A DNA stretch of 37,397 bases from Alphaproteobacteria bacterium. Its GTDB lineage: Bacteria > Pseudomonadota > Alphaproteobacteria > Rs-D84. Below, in pieces: positions 32,301-37,397 of this stretch; the first letter of the stretch is position 1; every line of letters begins with the position of its first letter. Under the pieces are notes generated by a model. The model did not search any database. It was given only the letters and a program-made list of their open reading frames with translations, and had not been told where the DNA came from. A program made the translations under genes and the position numbers. The DNA lies in the NCBI GenBank assembly GCA_017630405.1, contig JAGBVH010000021.1, positions 1-37,397 on the forward strand, read 5' to 3'.

Positions 32301-33001
32301 CGCGTGCGTTTTCGGGTATGATATCTGATGAAGGTTTGCTGGAAAATGACCCAACGATTTCGGCGCAGTATATGCCTGCGAAGTTAGGATTGATGCAGGG
32401 TGCAGAATCCAGTGTCGCATGGGCAGGGGACAAGGTTTCTTTGGTTGCGTCCATTGGTAATGCGCGTGAAAGTGACACATTGTTGGGGGCACAAAGTGGC
32501 GGTCTGTTAAATATCGGTTCGGGCGATACAACATATGTTGATATGTTGGCACAGTGGCGCGTTTCGGATTCTGTAAAATTCACGGGTCGTACGACCTTTG
32601 CGAAAACTGTATCTGATGTCAGTGGTGATTTCGTGCTGGGGCTGGATGATATAGAATCAAACGCTTTCGGCCTTGGGGCCCAGATAGGTGGATTTGATTT
32701 TGCAGTGTCGCAACCTTTGGCAATACGTTCCGGTTCATTACAGTATGCGTACGCTGATTATGATGTAGAAAGCGTGGCAGACGGAAAATACGAATTGAAT
32801 ATTGTGGATACTCGTATTGTGGATTTGGCGTTGCGCCCAGAAAAGCGCGAAACACGTTTCAATGTGACATATCGTCATAATTTTGGTGAATTTACAGACG
32901 GTGCGGTTGGGTTTATATATCGCGTTAATCCAAACCATACTGATGAATTTGGGAATGAGTCTATATTTATGATGAAGATGACACATCGTGTTGGAATTTA
33001 A
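29339..33001 (+). CDS. Autotransporter-like protein: ankyrin repeats, degenerate S8 passenger, C-terminal barrel
   Basis: The ATG at 29339 has AGAGAG 8 nt upstream; the TTG at 29333 is too close. The product of 1220 residues has a signal peptide (to ~AAGA, residue 20), ankyrin-like repeats at ~26-88 (VQQVQMLINNGANVNFVDS; AAQILQMYGADAS), a membrane-type segment at ~119-136 and a Gly/Asp/Asn linker. The passenger keeps S8 subtilase landmarks: a VNVAIVTENGV strand (~267), VCGVAG...DPWCFAAAG (~680-700), ASAAGAAGALAAAFP and GYGLINLDRA (~800). The GTS serine motif is replaced by MTDELAV and the usual DTG aspartate by TEN, so it is probably not a protease. The last ~300 residues look like a beta barrel ending in HRVGI. 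It is a likely outer-membrane surface protein. Confidence 0.75.
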   Translation: MRFIRNLLFSLFLVPMAAGAASNEFMAAAQLLAAAKNADVQQVQMLINNGANVNFVDSTGLSIVCTALMNNDVRAAQILQMYGADASQCDRQIKRYNSRNKPRADSGGLFSGLSSAQSISLAAAGAAVVVGGLFLLTDVFDPGNDNDSPSSGGDRPGNGGTNQENQGTEAFVLAYGPAMPNAKVEANNYAKNLDYYSENNTELDNQQLNFKQMNSNGQNYLLMMHGYSPLARGYLGMDTLRNSTREPFSLADVSWRGEPVMGGQPVNVAIVTENGVNANTYKWDVDATSSLDDTLLPYTVVNKNQVAPAGDNMVANKYYNNAVVLGSGDLTVSEAVTQEDTTLLATFDLAGYGTVMHNPVAGSWDNLLAKVVGGRQSGYSNADFIGFMPNGQMTLFRTGNGQQFVNATTTGTGAYVETDGALTSINLFGKYLTVTMGANNSFVATYTETVTDDEGEESQVVTKYTGYIGTNGLLYIDSNADGNINQAYTMANNELTLSKELGVADYYNYTALLNAATLGETGAHSKPTVLANAAIIEPLHDKTVETIDDVLAMPTKDQKDMFAKYINKYYDNVDDASLPGADAINLYGNLGSTVSPLVVFSTGAAKYADSTFGAALGPTFENAVPLLYPNSEHLFMSVVAVGLSGDGTKEATEVSGYSPATKIGISQWSVTNGEQTDFYQSRVCGVAGTGLGGVDPWCFAAAGMTDELAVASAAGAAGALAAAFPYLYDNNNDGNKDIFNLLALTADGPYLATDESGAAMSKENLVSYLQSKFDLPLNYQQRVDGGADYLEVFAEVFGYGLINLDRATRPGTKVYYYNGKDIVSTDGTAYWRAASSTAFRSSAVLNVRGATISAPFFDVLESADGELSMPRVWENAFSMGADNSRALYMGDVLGDLNTRRDTAQNVKIGNIGFSMSMSERAYVDNMNGLDNMKLFYSDDAFGLSASYQRYFTDGGSRFDGLNNPVLGLATNVIDSAVSYKSGAWTFGARAFSGMISDEGLLENDPTISAQYMPAKLGLMQGAESSVAWAGDKVSLVASIGNARESDTLLGAQSGGLLNIGSGDTTYVDMLAQWRVSDSVKFTGRTTFAKTVSDVSGDFVLGLDDIESNAFGLGAQIGGFDFAVSQPLAIRSGSLQYAYADYDVESVADGKYELNIVDTRIVDLALRPEKRETRFNVTYRHNFGEFTDGAVGFIYRVNPNHTDEFGNESIFMMKMTHRVGI

Positions 33002-33028
33002 AAACTGGGCATTTTGCCCAGTTTTTTT
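33002..33028 (+). terminator. Intrinsic terminator after the autotransporter-like gene
   Basis: AAACTGGGC (33002-33010), loop ATTTT, GCCCAGTTT (33016-33024) and further T form a strong terminator directly after the stop. Confidence 0.95.
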
Positions 33029-33055
33029 GTATATTGGCTTGAGTTTTTTCTGTTT

Positions 33056-33064
33056 TGATATAAG
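33056..33064 (+). promoter_or_regulatory. Extended -10 promoter for the 140-residue gene
   Basis: TGA-TATAAG is present; TTGGCT at 33034-33039 with a 19-nt spacer is a possible -35. It lies between the terminator and the gene at 33098. Confidence 0.55.
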
Positions 33065-33097
33065 ATATGCGCACCGAATAAAATAAAGGCGAAGGTT

Positions 33098-33520
33098 ATG
33101 GGCGTATATAACAAGGTTTTGGAATATAGTATAAATTTTGCACAAGATGTTGCGAGTGTTGGCGCTGTATCTACGAATAACGCATTTGCAGATGTTGAAG
33201 CAGTTGCGTATTTGTCTTGTTGTATGGTGTTTACGCGTGCCACAAATGGTATTGATTATTGGTATTGTTTGTTCGCGGATAGGTGGGATATGAGTTTGGC
33301 CAAACGCATTTTGCGCAATAATTCTGTGCCTGTTTTGGAGCATGAAACTATGTACAATTACACCAAGCAGCCGGCGTTGCGTGTGACATGTTCTGCATTG
33401 GAAAAATATTCAGCGGGCAGGGCCTTTGTGAAAAGGGCGATGTCGATAAAATCAAGCGAGGCTGTTAATAAAACGGTTGCGCTTAATCGTATCGAACAAA
33501 TGCTTCAAAAAGTAAAATAA
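33098..33520 (+). CDS. Hypothetical soluble protein upstream of clpP, 140 residues
   Basis: No signal peptide or membrane segment is seen. The N-terminal half is Ala/Val-rich with the Cys pair LSCCMVF and the aromatic stretch GIDYWYCLFADRWD; the C-terminal third is helical and basic (AFVKRAMSIKSSEAVNK). GAAGG lies just before the ATG. It has its own promoter and no clear terminator before clpP (66 nt away, with its own promoter). I do not recognise the family. Confidence 0.7.
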   Translation: MGVYNKVLEYSINFAQDVASVGAVSTNNAFADVEAVAYLSCCMVFTRATNGIDYWYCLFADRWDMSLAKRILRNNSVPVLEHETMYNYTKQPALRVTCSALEKYSAGRAFVKRAMSIKSSEAVNKTVALNRIEQMLQKVK

Positions 33521-33548
33521 CGATAAATTCGCGAATCGGGTTTTATTG

Positions 33549-33557
33549 TGGTATAAT
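33549..33557 (+). promoter_or_regulatory. clpP promoter (extended -10)
   Basis: TGG-TATAAT is a perfect -10 with extension, 29 nt before the ATG. The 10-bp palindrome ATTCGCGAAT (33526-33535) lies at the -35 position and could be a control site. A heat-shock-type promoter is not evident. Confidence 0.75.
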
Positions 33558-33585
33558 TTCATAGTTAACTAAAGAGGTAATAGGT

Positions 33586-34167
33586 ATGGCATTGATACCA
33601 ATGGTTATAGAAGAGTCACCACGTGGTGAACGTTCATTTGATATTTACTCACGTTTGTTGCGTGACAGAATTGTTATGATTAACGGTGAAATTGAGCCTA
33701 CGATGGCGAACAGTATTGTGGCCCAGTTGCTGTTTTTAGAATCTGAAAATCCAAATGCGGATATTTCTGTGTATATCAATTCACCTGGGGGTGATGTGTC
33801 GGCCGGTTGGGCGATTATGGATACTATGCAGTATATCAAGGCACCGGTTTCTACAATCGGTATGGGTTTGGTTGCGTCAATGGGATCTGTTTTATTGGCT
33901 GCGGGTCAAAAGGGTAAACGCTTTGTTTTGCCAAATACCCAGATTATGATTCATCAGCCTTTGGCAGGTGCACAGGGCCAGATTACAGATATGGAAATCC
34001 GTATGACCCAGTATCAAAAGAATAAAAAGACATTAATCAAACAAATGGCCGAATTTACCGGTCGCAAGGAAAAAGAACTGTTTGATGCGATGGAGCGTGA
34101 CAACTGGATGTGCCCACAGGAAGCCAAAGATTTTGGTTTGATTGACGATATCTTGGTACGCAAATAA
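33586..34167 (+). CDS. clpP: ATP-dependent Clp protease proteolytic subunit
   Basis: ClpP forms the double-heptamer chamber that degrades unfolded proteins delivered by ClpX or ClpA. The 193-residue product carries the catalytic triad Ser98 (in GLVASMGS), His123 (IMIHQP) and Asp172 (ERDNWM), and the [15 protein letters not shown] strand. The short [10 protein letters not shown] start implies little or no propeptide. AGAGG precedes the ATG. clpX follows after 30 nt, so the protease and its unfoldase are coexpressed. Confidence 0.98.
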   Translation: MALIPMVIEESPRGERSFDIYSRLLRDRIVMINGEIEPTMANSIVAQLLFLESENPNADISVYINSPGGDVSAGWAIMDTMQYIKAPVSTIGMGLVASMGSVLLAAGQKGKRFVLPNTQIMIHQPLAGAQGQITDMEIRMTQYQKNKKTLIKQMAEFTGRKEKELFDAMERDNWMCPQEAKDFGLIDDILVRK

Positions 34168-34197
34168 TAAATTCATTAAGTTCAGTAGGAAGCAGAT

Positions 34198-35457
34198 ATG
34201 AGTGAAGATAAAACACCACAGGCGGAAAATAATCATCAGTTTTGTAGTTTCTGCGGCAAGGCTGTATACGAAGTAAAAAAACTGGTCAGTGGTCGCAATG
34301 TATGTATTTGTGACGAATGTATAAATCTGTGTAACGATATTATGGCGGACGATAATCGGCGCGAAGTGTCCACTGATGCGACAAAGTTGCCAACGCCATC
34401 CCAGATTTATAATTTCCTTAACGAATATATTATTGGTCAGGATGTGGCAAAGCGCACTTTGGCGGTGGCGGTGTATAATCATTACAAGCGTCATACAGTG
34501 GCGGCATCGTCCAATGTGGAAATTCAAAAGTCAAATGTTTTGCTGATTGGATCAACTGGTACGGGTAAGACTTTGTTCGCCCAGACATTGGCGCGCATAT
34601 TGGATGTGCCTTTTGCGATCGCGGATGCTACCACTTTGACCGAAGCTGGCTATGTGGGTGATGATGTGGAAAGTGTACTGACACGTTTGTTACAGAACGC
34701 GAATTTCGATGTGGAACGTGCGGGTCGTGGTATTATCTATATCGACGAAATTGATAAGATTTCACGCAAGTCTGAAAACCCATCGTTGACACGTGATGTA
34801 TCGGGCGAAGGCGTTCAGCAGGCGCTGTTGAAGTTAATCGAAGGTACTGTTGCAAATGTTCCGGCCGGTGGGGCGGGGCGCAAGCATCCAGGCGAGGCAA
34901 CAGTTCAACTGGATACCAGCAAGATTCTGTTTATCTGTGGTGGTGCGTTTGACGGCCTTAACAAGATTATTGGTAATCGCACATGCGAAAGACGCGGTAT
35001 CGGTTTTGGTGCACATGTTGAATCCAAGGAAGAACGCAACGCGAAAAACTTCCTTAAAGATGTTGAACCAGAAGATCTGGTTAAGTTTGGAATTATTCCA
35101 GAATTGATTGGTCGTTTGCCGGTAATTACAACATTACAGGAACTGGATGAAGAAGCGTTGGTCAAGATTTTGACAGAGCCCAAGAACGCGGTTGTGAAAC
35201 AGTTTGCAGCGATGCTGGAATTGGATGGAGTGAAACTGACAATTACCGAAGATGGCCTGCGTGCTATTGCCAAGATTGCCGAGCAGCGTAAAACAGGTGC
35301 GCGCGGATTGCGTAGTATTCTGGAACGCGTGTTGATGGCACCAATGTTTGATGCGCCAGACAAAGAAGATTTGGCCGAGATTGTTATTGATGCGGATGTG
35401 GTAAATGGTAAAAAGCCCCCCGTTGAAATATTCAAAGATGCCAAAAAGGCCGCTTAA
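34198..35457 (+). CDS. clpX: ATP-dependent Clp protease ATP-binding subunit ClpX
   Basis: ClpX is the hexameric AAA+ unfoldase partner of ClpP. The 419-residue product has the N-terminal zinc domain (CSFC at 16/19 and CDEC at 38/41), Walker A GSTGTGKT (118-125), pore loop GYVGDD (151-156), Walker B IIYIDEID (179-186) and the sensor-2 region [18 protein letters not shown] matches the IGF loop that docks on ClpP. AGGAAG precedes the start. lon, often next in Proteobacteria, is absent; a terminator and a repeat follow. Confidence 0.99.
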   Translation: MSEDKTPQAENNHQFCSFCGKAVYEVKKLVSGRNVCICDECINLCNDIMADDNRREVSTDATKLPTPSQIYNFLNEYIIGQDVAKRTLAVAVYNHYKRHTVAASSNVEIQKSNVLLIGSTGTGKTLFAQTLARILDVPFAIADATTLTEAGYVGDDVESVLTRLLQNANFDVERAGRGIIYIDEIDKISRKSENPSLTRDVSGEGVQQALLKLIEGTVANVPAGGAGRKHPGEATVQLDTSKILFICGGAFDGLNKIIGNRTCERRGIGFGAHVESKEERNAKNFLKDVEPEDLVKFGIIPELIGRLPVITTLQELDEEALVKILTEPKNAVVKQFAAMLELDGVKLTITEDGLRAIAKIAEQRKTGARGLRSILERVLMAPMFDAPDKEDLAEIVIDADVVNGKKPPVEIFKDAKKAA

Positions 35458-35460
35458 AAA

Positions 35461-35483
35461 AATCCCCCGTTTGGGGGATTTTT
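35461..35483 (+). terminator. Intrinsic terminator after clpX
   Basis: AATCCCCC (35461-35468), loop GTTT, GGGGGATT (35473-35480) and a short T-run end the clpP-clpX transcript. Confidence 0.9.
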
Positions 35484-35513
35484 ATAGGGGTAAAAAAATA
35501 ATTTTTGAAAAAA

Positions 35514-35617
35514 TTGTCATTCTGGGGCCCCGTCCCAGAACGCGGGTTTTGCGCATACGCGCACGGATAATAAGGAAGCGATAGCCTGGGGCCTGCCATC
35601 AAGTGGCAGGATGACAA
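35514..35617. repeat. Dispersed ~100-bp intergenic repeat, copy B
   Basis: TTGTCATTCTG (35514-35524) and CAGGATGACAA (35607-35617) form terminal inverted repeats matching at 10 of 11 positions. The interior shares ordered blocks with copy A at 21384. AT-rich flanks (AAAAAATTG and AAAAATTT-CAATTTTTG) are also alike. No gene is inside. It fits a non-autonomous mobile element or palindromic repeat; no transposase is present in the window. Confidence 0.75.
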
Positions 35618-35684
35618 AAATTTAGCAATTTTTGTTTTGAGAAAACAATGTTGTTAAAAAATCCTTTTTTATATGGTGTCAGTA

Positions 35685-35693
35685 TGATATAAT
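35685..35693 (+). promoter_or_regulatory. Extended -10 promoter of the 35700 RNA
   Basis: TGA-TATAAT is a perfect extended -10. No clear -35 lies upstream (T-rich). The start would be at about 35700, exactly at the base of the first hairpin of the RNA. Confidence 0.8.
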
Positions 35694-35699
35694 ACCTGT

Positions 35700-35880
35700 G
35701 TCGGTGGGGGTTCCACCGATGGGGCGTCACAACCCTTGTATTTTCGGTGTCCGTGGGGACAAAAAATACCTCCAATCCAAAAAGGTTGGAGGGCGGTGAA
35801 TATATTGAATAAACCCGCTATTTTCCGAAAATAATAGTTGTGAACCTCCAACCGCTTTGATTTTATGGCGGTTTTTTATT
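35700..35880 (+). ncRNA. Structured RNA or attenuator leader with competing helices
   Basis: Helices read by eye: TCGGTGG/CCACCGA (35701-35707/35713-35719); a long-range stem TCACAAC/GTTGTGA (35727-35733/35837-35843) continuing as TATTTTCGG/CCGAAAATA (35739-35747/35825-35833); and inside it GTCC/GGAC (35749-35752/35757-35760), CCTCCAATC/GGTTGGAGG (35769-35777/35784-35792) and GCGG/CCGC (35793-35796/35815-35818). The segment GGTTGGAGG can instead pair perfectly with CCTCCAACC (35845-35853), which overlaps the terminator stem. That is the arrangement expected of a riboswitch or attenuator. It resembles no 6S, SRP, RNase P or tmRNA core that I know. The gene at 35903 begins right after. Confidence 0.75.
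35850..35878 (+). terminator. Terminator of the 35700 RNA
   Basis: AACCGC (35850-35855) pairs with GCGGTT (35868-35873) around a 12-nt loop, followed by TTTTT. The 5' arm overlaps CCTCCAACC, which can be captured by the upstream GGTTGGAGG, so the terminator may be conditional. Confidence 0.7.
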
Positions 35881-35902
35881 TGAAAGGAAAATGGGGGATT
35901 AA

Positions 35903-36853
35903 ATGCGAACTGCGTTTGCTGTATTTGCGTTGGTAGGGGGCCTATCATCTGCGCATGCTGCGGCGGATTTGGATGCCGCTTTGAGTGCTGCTCGGGAATC
36001 TTGTGTTGGAATTTCCGAAGAATTAAATCAAATGAAAACCATGGCGGGTATTGGTGCGGCGGTATCCGCGGCTGGTACAGTTGCCGGTGGTGCGGCGGTT
36101 GCAACCGGTGTGATGAAGGCCAATGTGGATGAACAGAATAAAAAAGATATTTCAATACAAGCGGCGTGGGCCAAATTTACAGGTGGCACAAAAATAGAAT
36201 TAAGCGAAGACGTAAAGCAATTGTTTTTGAAGGATATGGAAGAATGGGCCGCGCAAAATCAAAAATTGGCCAAAGAATTACAGGAACTGCGCCAGAATTC
36301 CGCGCTGGGTCAGAAAAGTGAAAAATTGGGTGATGTTCGTACCGGCGCATTGGCGGCGGCAACATTGACCAATACGGCGGGTGCGGTTGTTGGTGGTATG
36401 AATATGAAAAAGGCCAAAGGAACGTTGACCGAACGGGTTGCTGAGTGCTTGGCATCGGTCAAGGATTTGTCAAATGTCTATGGTCAGGTTCGTGTTACCG
36501 GTGGTGCGACCCCTGTGGAATTGGACAAGGTCAATAATATCATAAGTGTCTGTGATGAATGGTCAACGGTTGATTTGTCCAAGATTGATACGCGCGCCAC
36601 TGGTGCAACCGTATCAAGTGCGGCCGGTGCGGCATTTGGGTTGGCGGGTACGGTCACATCCGCTATGTCTAATACGGATAAAATGCGTTATTCTGGCACG
36701 CCAAAAGAAGAAAATCTGAACAAGGCATCAAATGCACTGGCCGGTACCGCAACGGTCGCCAGTGGTGCGGCAACAATATTTAACGCAACGCAACTTAGCG
36801 CACTGAAACGCGCATCAACGGTTGCGGACGCATGCGAGGGGGCGCTGAAATAA
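35903..36853 (+). CDS. Exported Gly/Ala-rich protein, 316 residues
   Basis: A signal peptide (MRTAFAVFALVGGLSSAHA) is followed by alternating polar helices and four Gly/Ala-rich hydrophobic segments (at ~48-70, 145-165, 232-256 and 272-292; for example GIGAAVSAAGTVAGGAAVATG). A charged coiled-coil stretch lies at ~110-135 (EEWAAQNQKLAKELQELRQ). Three cysteines in the mature protein (SCVG, ECLA, VCDE) and a fourth near the end could pair. GGGGGA lies 4 nt before the ATG. The Gly/Ala segments resemble those at the ends of the 18450, 21562 and 26094 products. The family is unknown; it may insert in or associate with the envelope. Confidence 0.75.
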   Translation: MRTAFAVFALVGGLSSAHAAADLDAALSAARESCVGISEELNQMKTMAGIGAAVSAAGTVAGGAAVATGVMKANVDEQNKKDISIQAAWAKFTGGTKIELSEDVKQLFLKDMEEWAAQNQKLAKELQELRQNSALGQKSEKLGDVRTGALAAATLTNTAGAVVGGMNMKKAKGTLTERVAECLASVKDLSNVYGQVRVTGGATPVELDKVNNIISVCDEWSTVDLSKIDTRATGATVSSAAGAAFGLAGTVTSAMSNTDKMRYSGTPKEENLNKASNALAGTATVASGAATIFNATQLSALKRASTVADACEGALK

Positions 36854-36854
36854 A

Positions 36855-37397
36855 ATGAATATAAAGAAATTATTGCTTACATCCGTTGTTGGATTGATGA
36901 CTATGTTGCCAAATGCATGGGGTGAGGCTGGGAATTCGAGTGACTGGGGAACTTCTTGTGCTAACTATCTTGAAGAAGCAGGAAGGGCGGTGGAGAATTT
37001 TTTAGAGTTTGGCGTGATTGAATTTGCGACAGAAATTCCTGATGCTTGTTCGGACTATGGGTTAGCGTCTGTGAAATATATGATTGACTATGCGAAAGGT
37101 TCTGAAACTTGTGAAAAGCCTGAAGCCATTGATACGTCTATCGATGGAACTGTTCTTTTTAAACAATTTAAGGGGATTACTTTTGTAGCAAAATATAAAA
37201 GTGATGTTGTAAAAAAAACCAAGGATGTGTGTGCGGCGTATCGATTTAAATGTGTTCTGGATGAGTATTTGGCAGGTAATCCTGAAACTGCTTTAGAACA
37301 GTTTGCTGCGCTTAAGGTGCCGGACCAAACCACCCAGCCCGAGGCCTATTACTATTATATGTTGGCCAAGGTCGTAGCAGAGGATAAATTTGAAGAA
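36855..37397 (+). CDS. Exported protein, 3' end outside the window (181 codons seen)
   Basis: The ATG lies one base after the previous stop (TAAAATG), so the two genes are an operon. The product starts with a signal peptide (MNIKKLLLTSVVGLMTMLPNAWG) and the frame is open to the last base. The mature part has six cysteines, including SCANYLEEAG, DVCAAYRFKCVLDEYL. The last visible part (PEAYYYYMLAKVVAED) looks like a TPR or Sel1-type helix. A helical-repeat protein of the envelope is likely; no family can be named from this part. Confidence 0.7.
   Translation, partial: MNIKKLLLTSVVGLMTMLPNAWGEAGNSSDWGTSCANYLEEAGRAVENFLEFGVIEFATEIPDACSDYGLASVKYMIDYAKGSETCEKPEAIDTSIDGTVLFKQFKGITFVAKYKSDVVKKTKDVCAAYRFKCVLDEYLAGNPETALEQFAALKVPDQTTQPEAYYYYMLAKVVAEDKFEE

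Noticed and set aside
35700..35880. 6S RNA, SRP RNA, RNase P RNA or half of a split tmRNA
   Set aside because: The ~180-nt length suits 6S, but no single long rod with a central bubble is formed. The SRP GGAA/AGCA loops, the RNase P GAGGAAAGUCC box and a T-loop with CCA end are not seen.
1..37397. Use of TGA for tryptophan (reassigned code, known in some reduced Alphaproteobacteria)
   Set aside because: Tryptophan is TGG in all confident genes and TGA acts as the stop of the 15670 gene.
1..37397. tRNA or rRNA genes
   Set aside because: I saw no cloverleaf with a T-loop and acceptor stem and no rRNA landmarks on either strand; a dedicated tRNA scan could not be run.

Overview
The window reads as a chromosome segment from an AT-rich alphaproteobacterium. 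The evidence is the S10-spc-alpha ribosomal gene order with rpoA following rpsK directly in the family scheme (no rpsD between them), the alphaproteobacterial style of RpoA, S14 and ClpX, and the clpP-clpX pair. The many exported, cysteine-rich proteins without a recognisable family suggest an uncultured, possibly host-associated lineage; that last step is inference.

Region 1 (1-9976) is the end of the S10 operon and the spc operon: rplB (partial), rpsS, rplV, rpsC, rplP, rpmC, rpsQ, rplN, rplX, rplE, rpsN, rpsH, rplF, rplR, rpsE, rpmD, rplO, secY, rpsM, rpsK. adk and rpmJ, often found between secY and rpsM in relatives, are absent. Almost every intergenic gap longer than about 50 nt folds into hairpins, some elaborate (1105-1167, 9451-9509), which suggests a series of RNA elements for control or processing. 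Internal promoters are visible before rpsQ and rpsM.

Region 2 (9975-13629) is an island that splits the alpha operon. A strong terminator follows rpsK. Then come an unknown cytoplasmic protein, an exported protein made of 31-residue repeats behind a PKD-like domain, its terminator, a small secreted protein and two tiny genes. rpoA (13630) restarts from its own promoter, followed by a hairpin element resembling the rpsM-rpsK one, a 46-residue basic protein and rplQ with a terminator.

Region 3 (15637-33028) is an envelope/secretome locus. Two tandem paralogues (15670-21326, +) face a three-gene minus-strand operon (28372-21562). Four of these five proteins share cysteines spaced by exactly seven residues (C-x6-C-x6-C-x6-C), a pattern I do not recognise as a described domain. 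The fifth is a 1499-residue protein built from long Cys-rich modules and two carboxypeptidase-regulatory-like domains. A divergently transcribed membrane-anchored protein and a large autotransporter-like protein (ankyrin repeats, a degenerate S8 protease passenger, a C-terminal barrel) follow.

Region 4 (33056-37397) holds an unknown gene, clpP and clpX, a dispersed 100-bp repeat (second copy at 21384), and a strongly predicted ~180-nt structured RNA (about 35700-35880) with competing helices and an intrinsic terminator. It lies just upstream of two exported-protein genes, the last cut by the window end. Many promoters share an extended -10 (TGn-TATAAT-like), which helped to place starts. The best candidates for undescribed biology are the Cys-heptad protein family, the 35700 RNA and the paired alpha-operon RNA elements.
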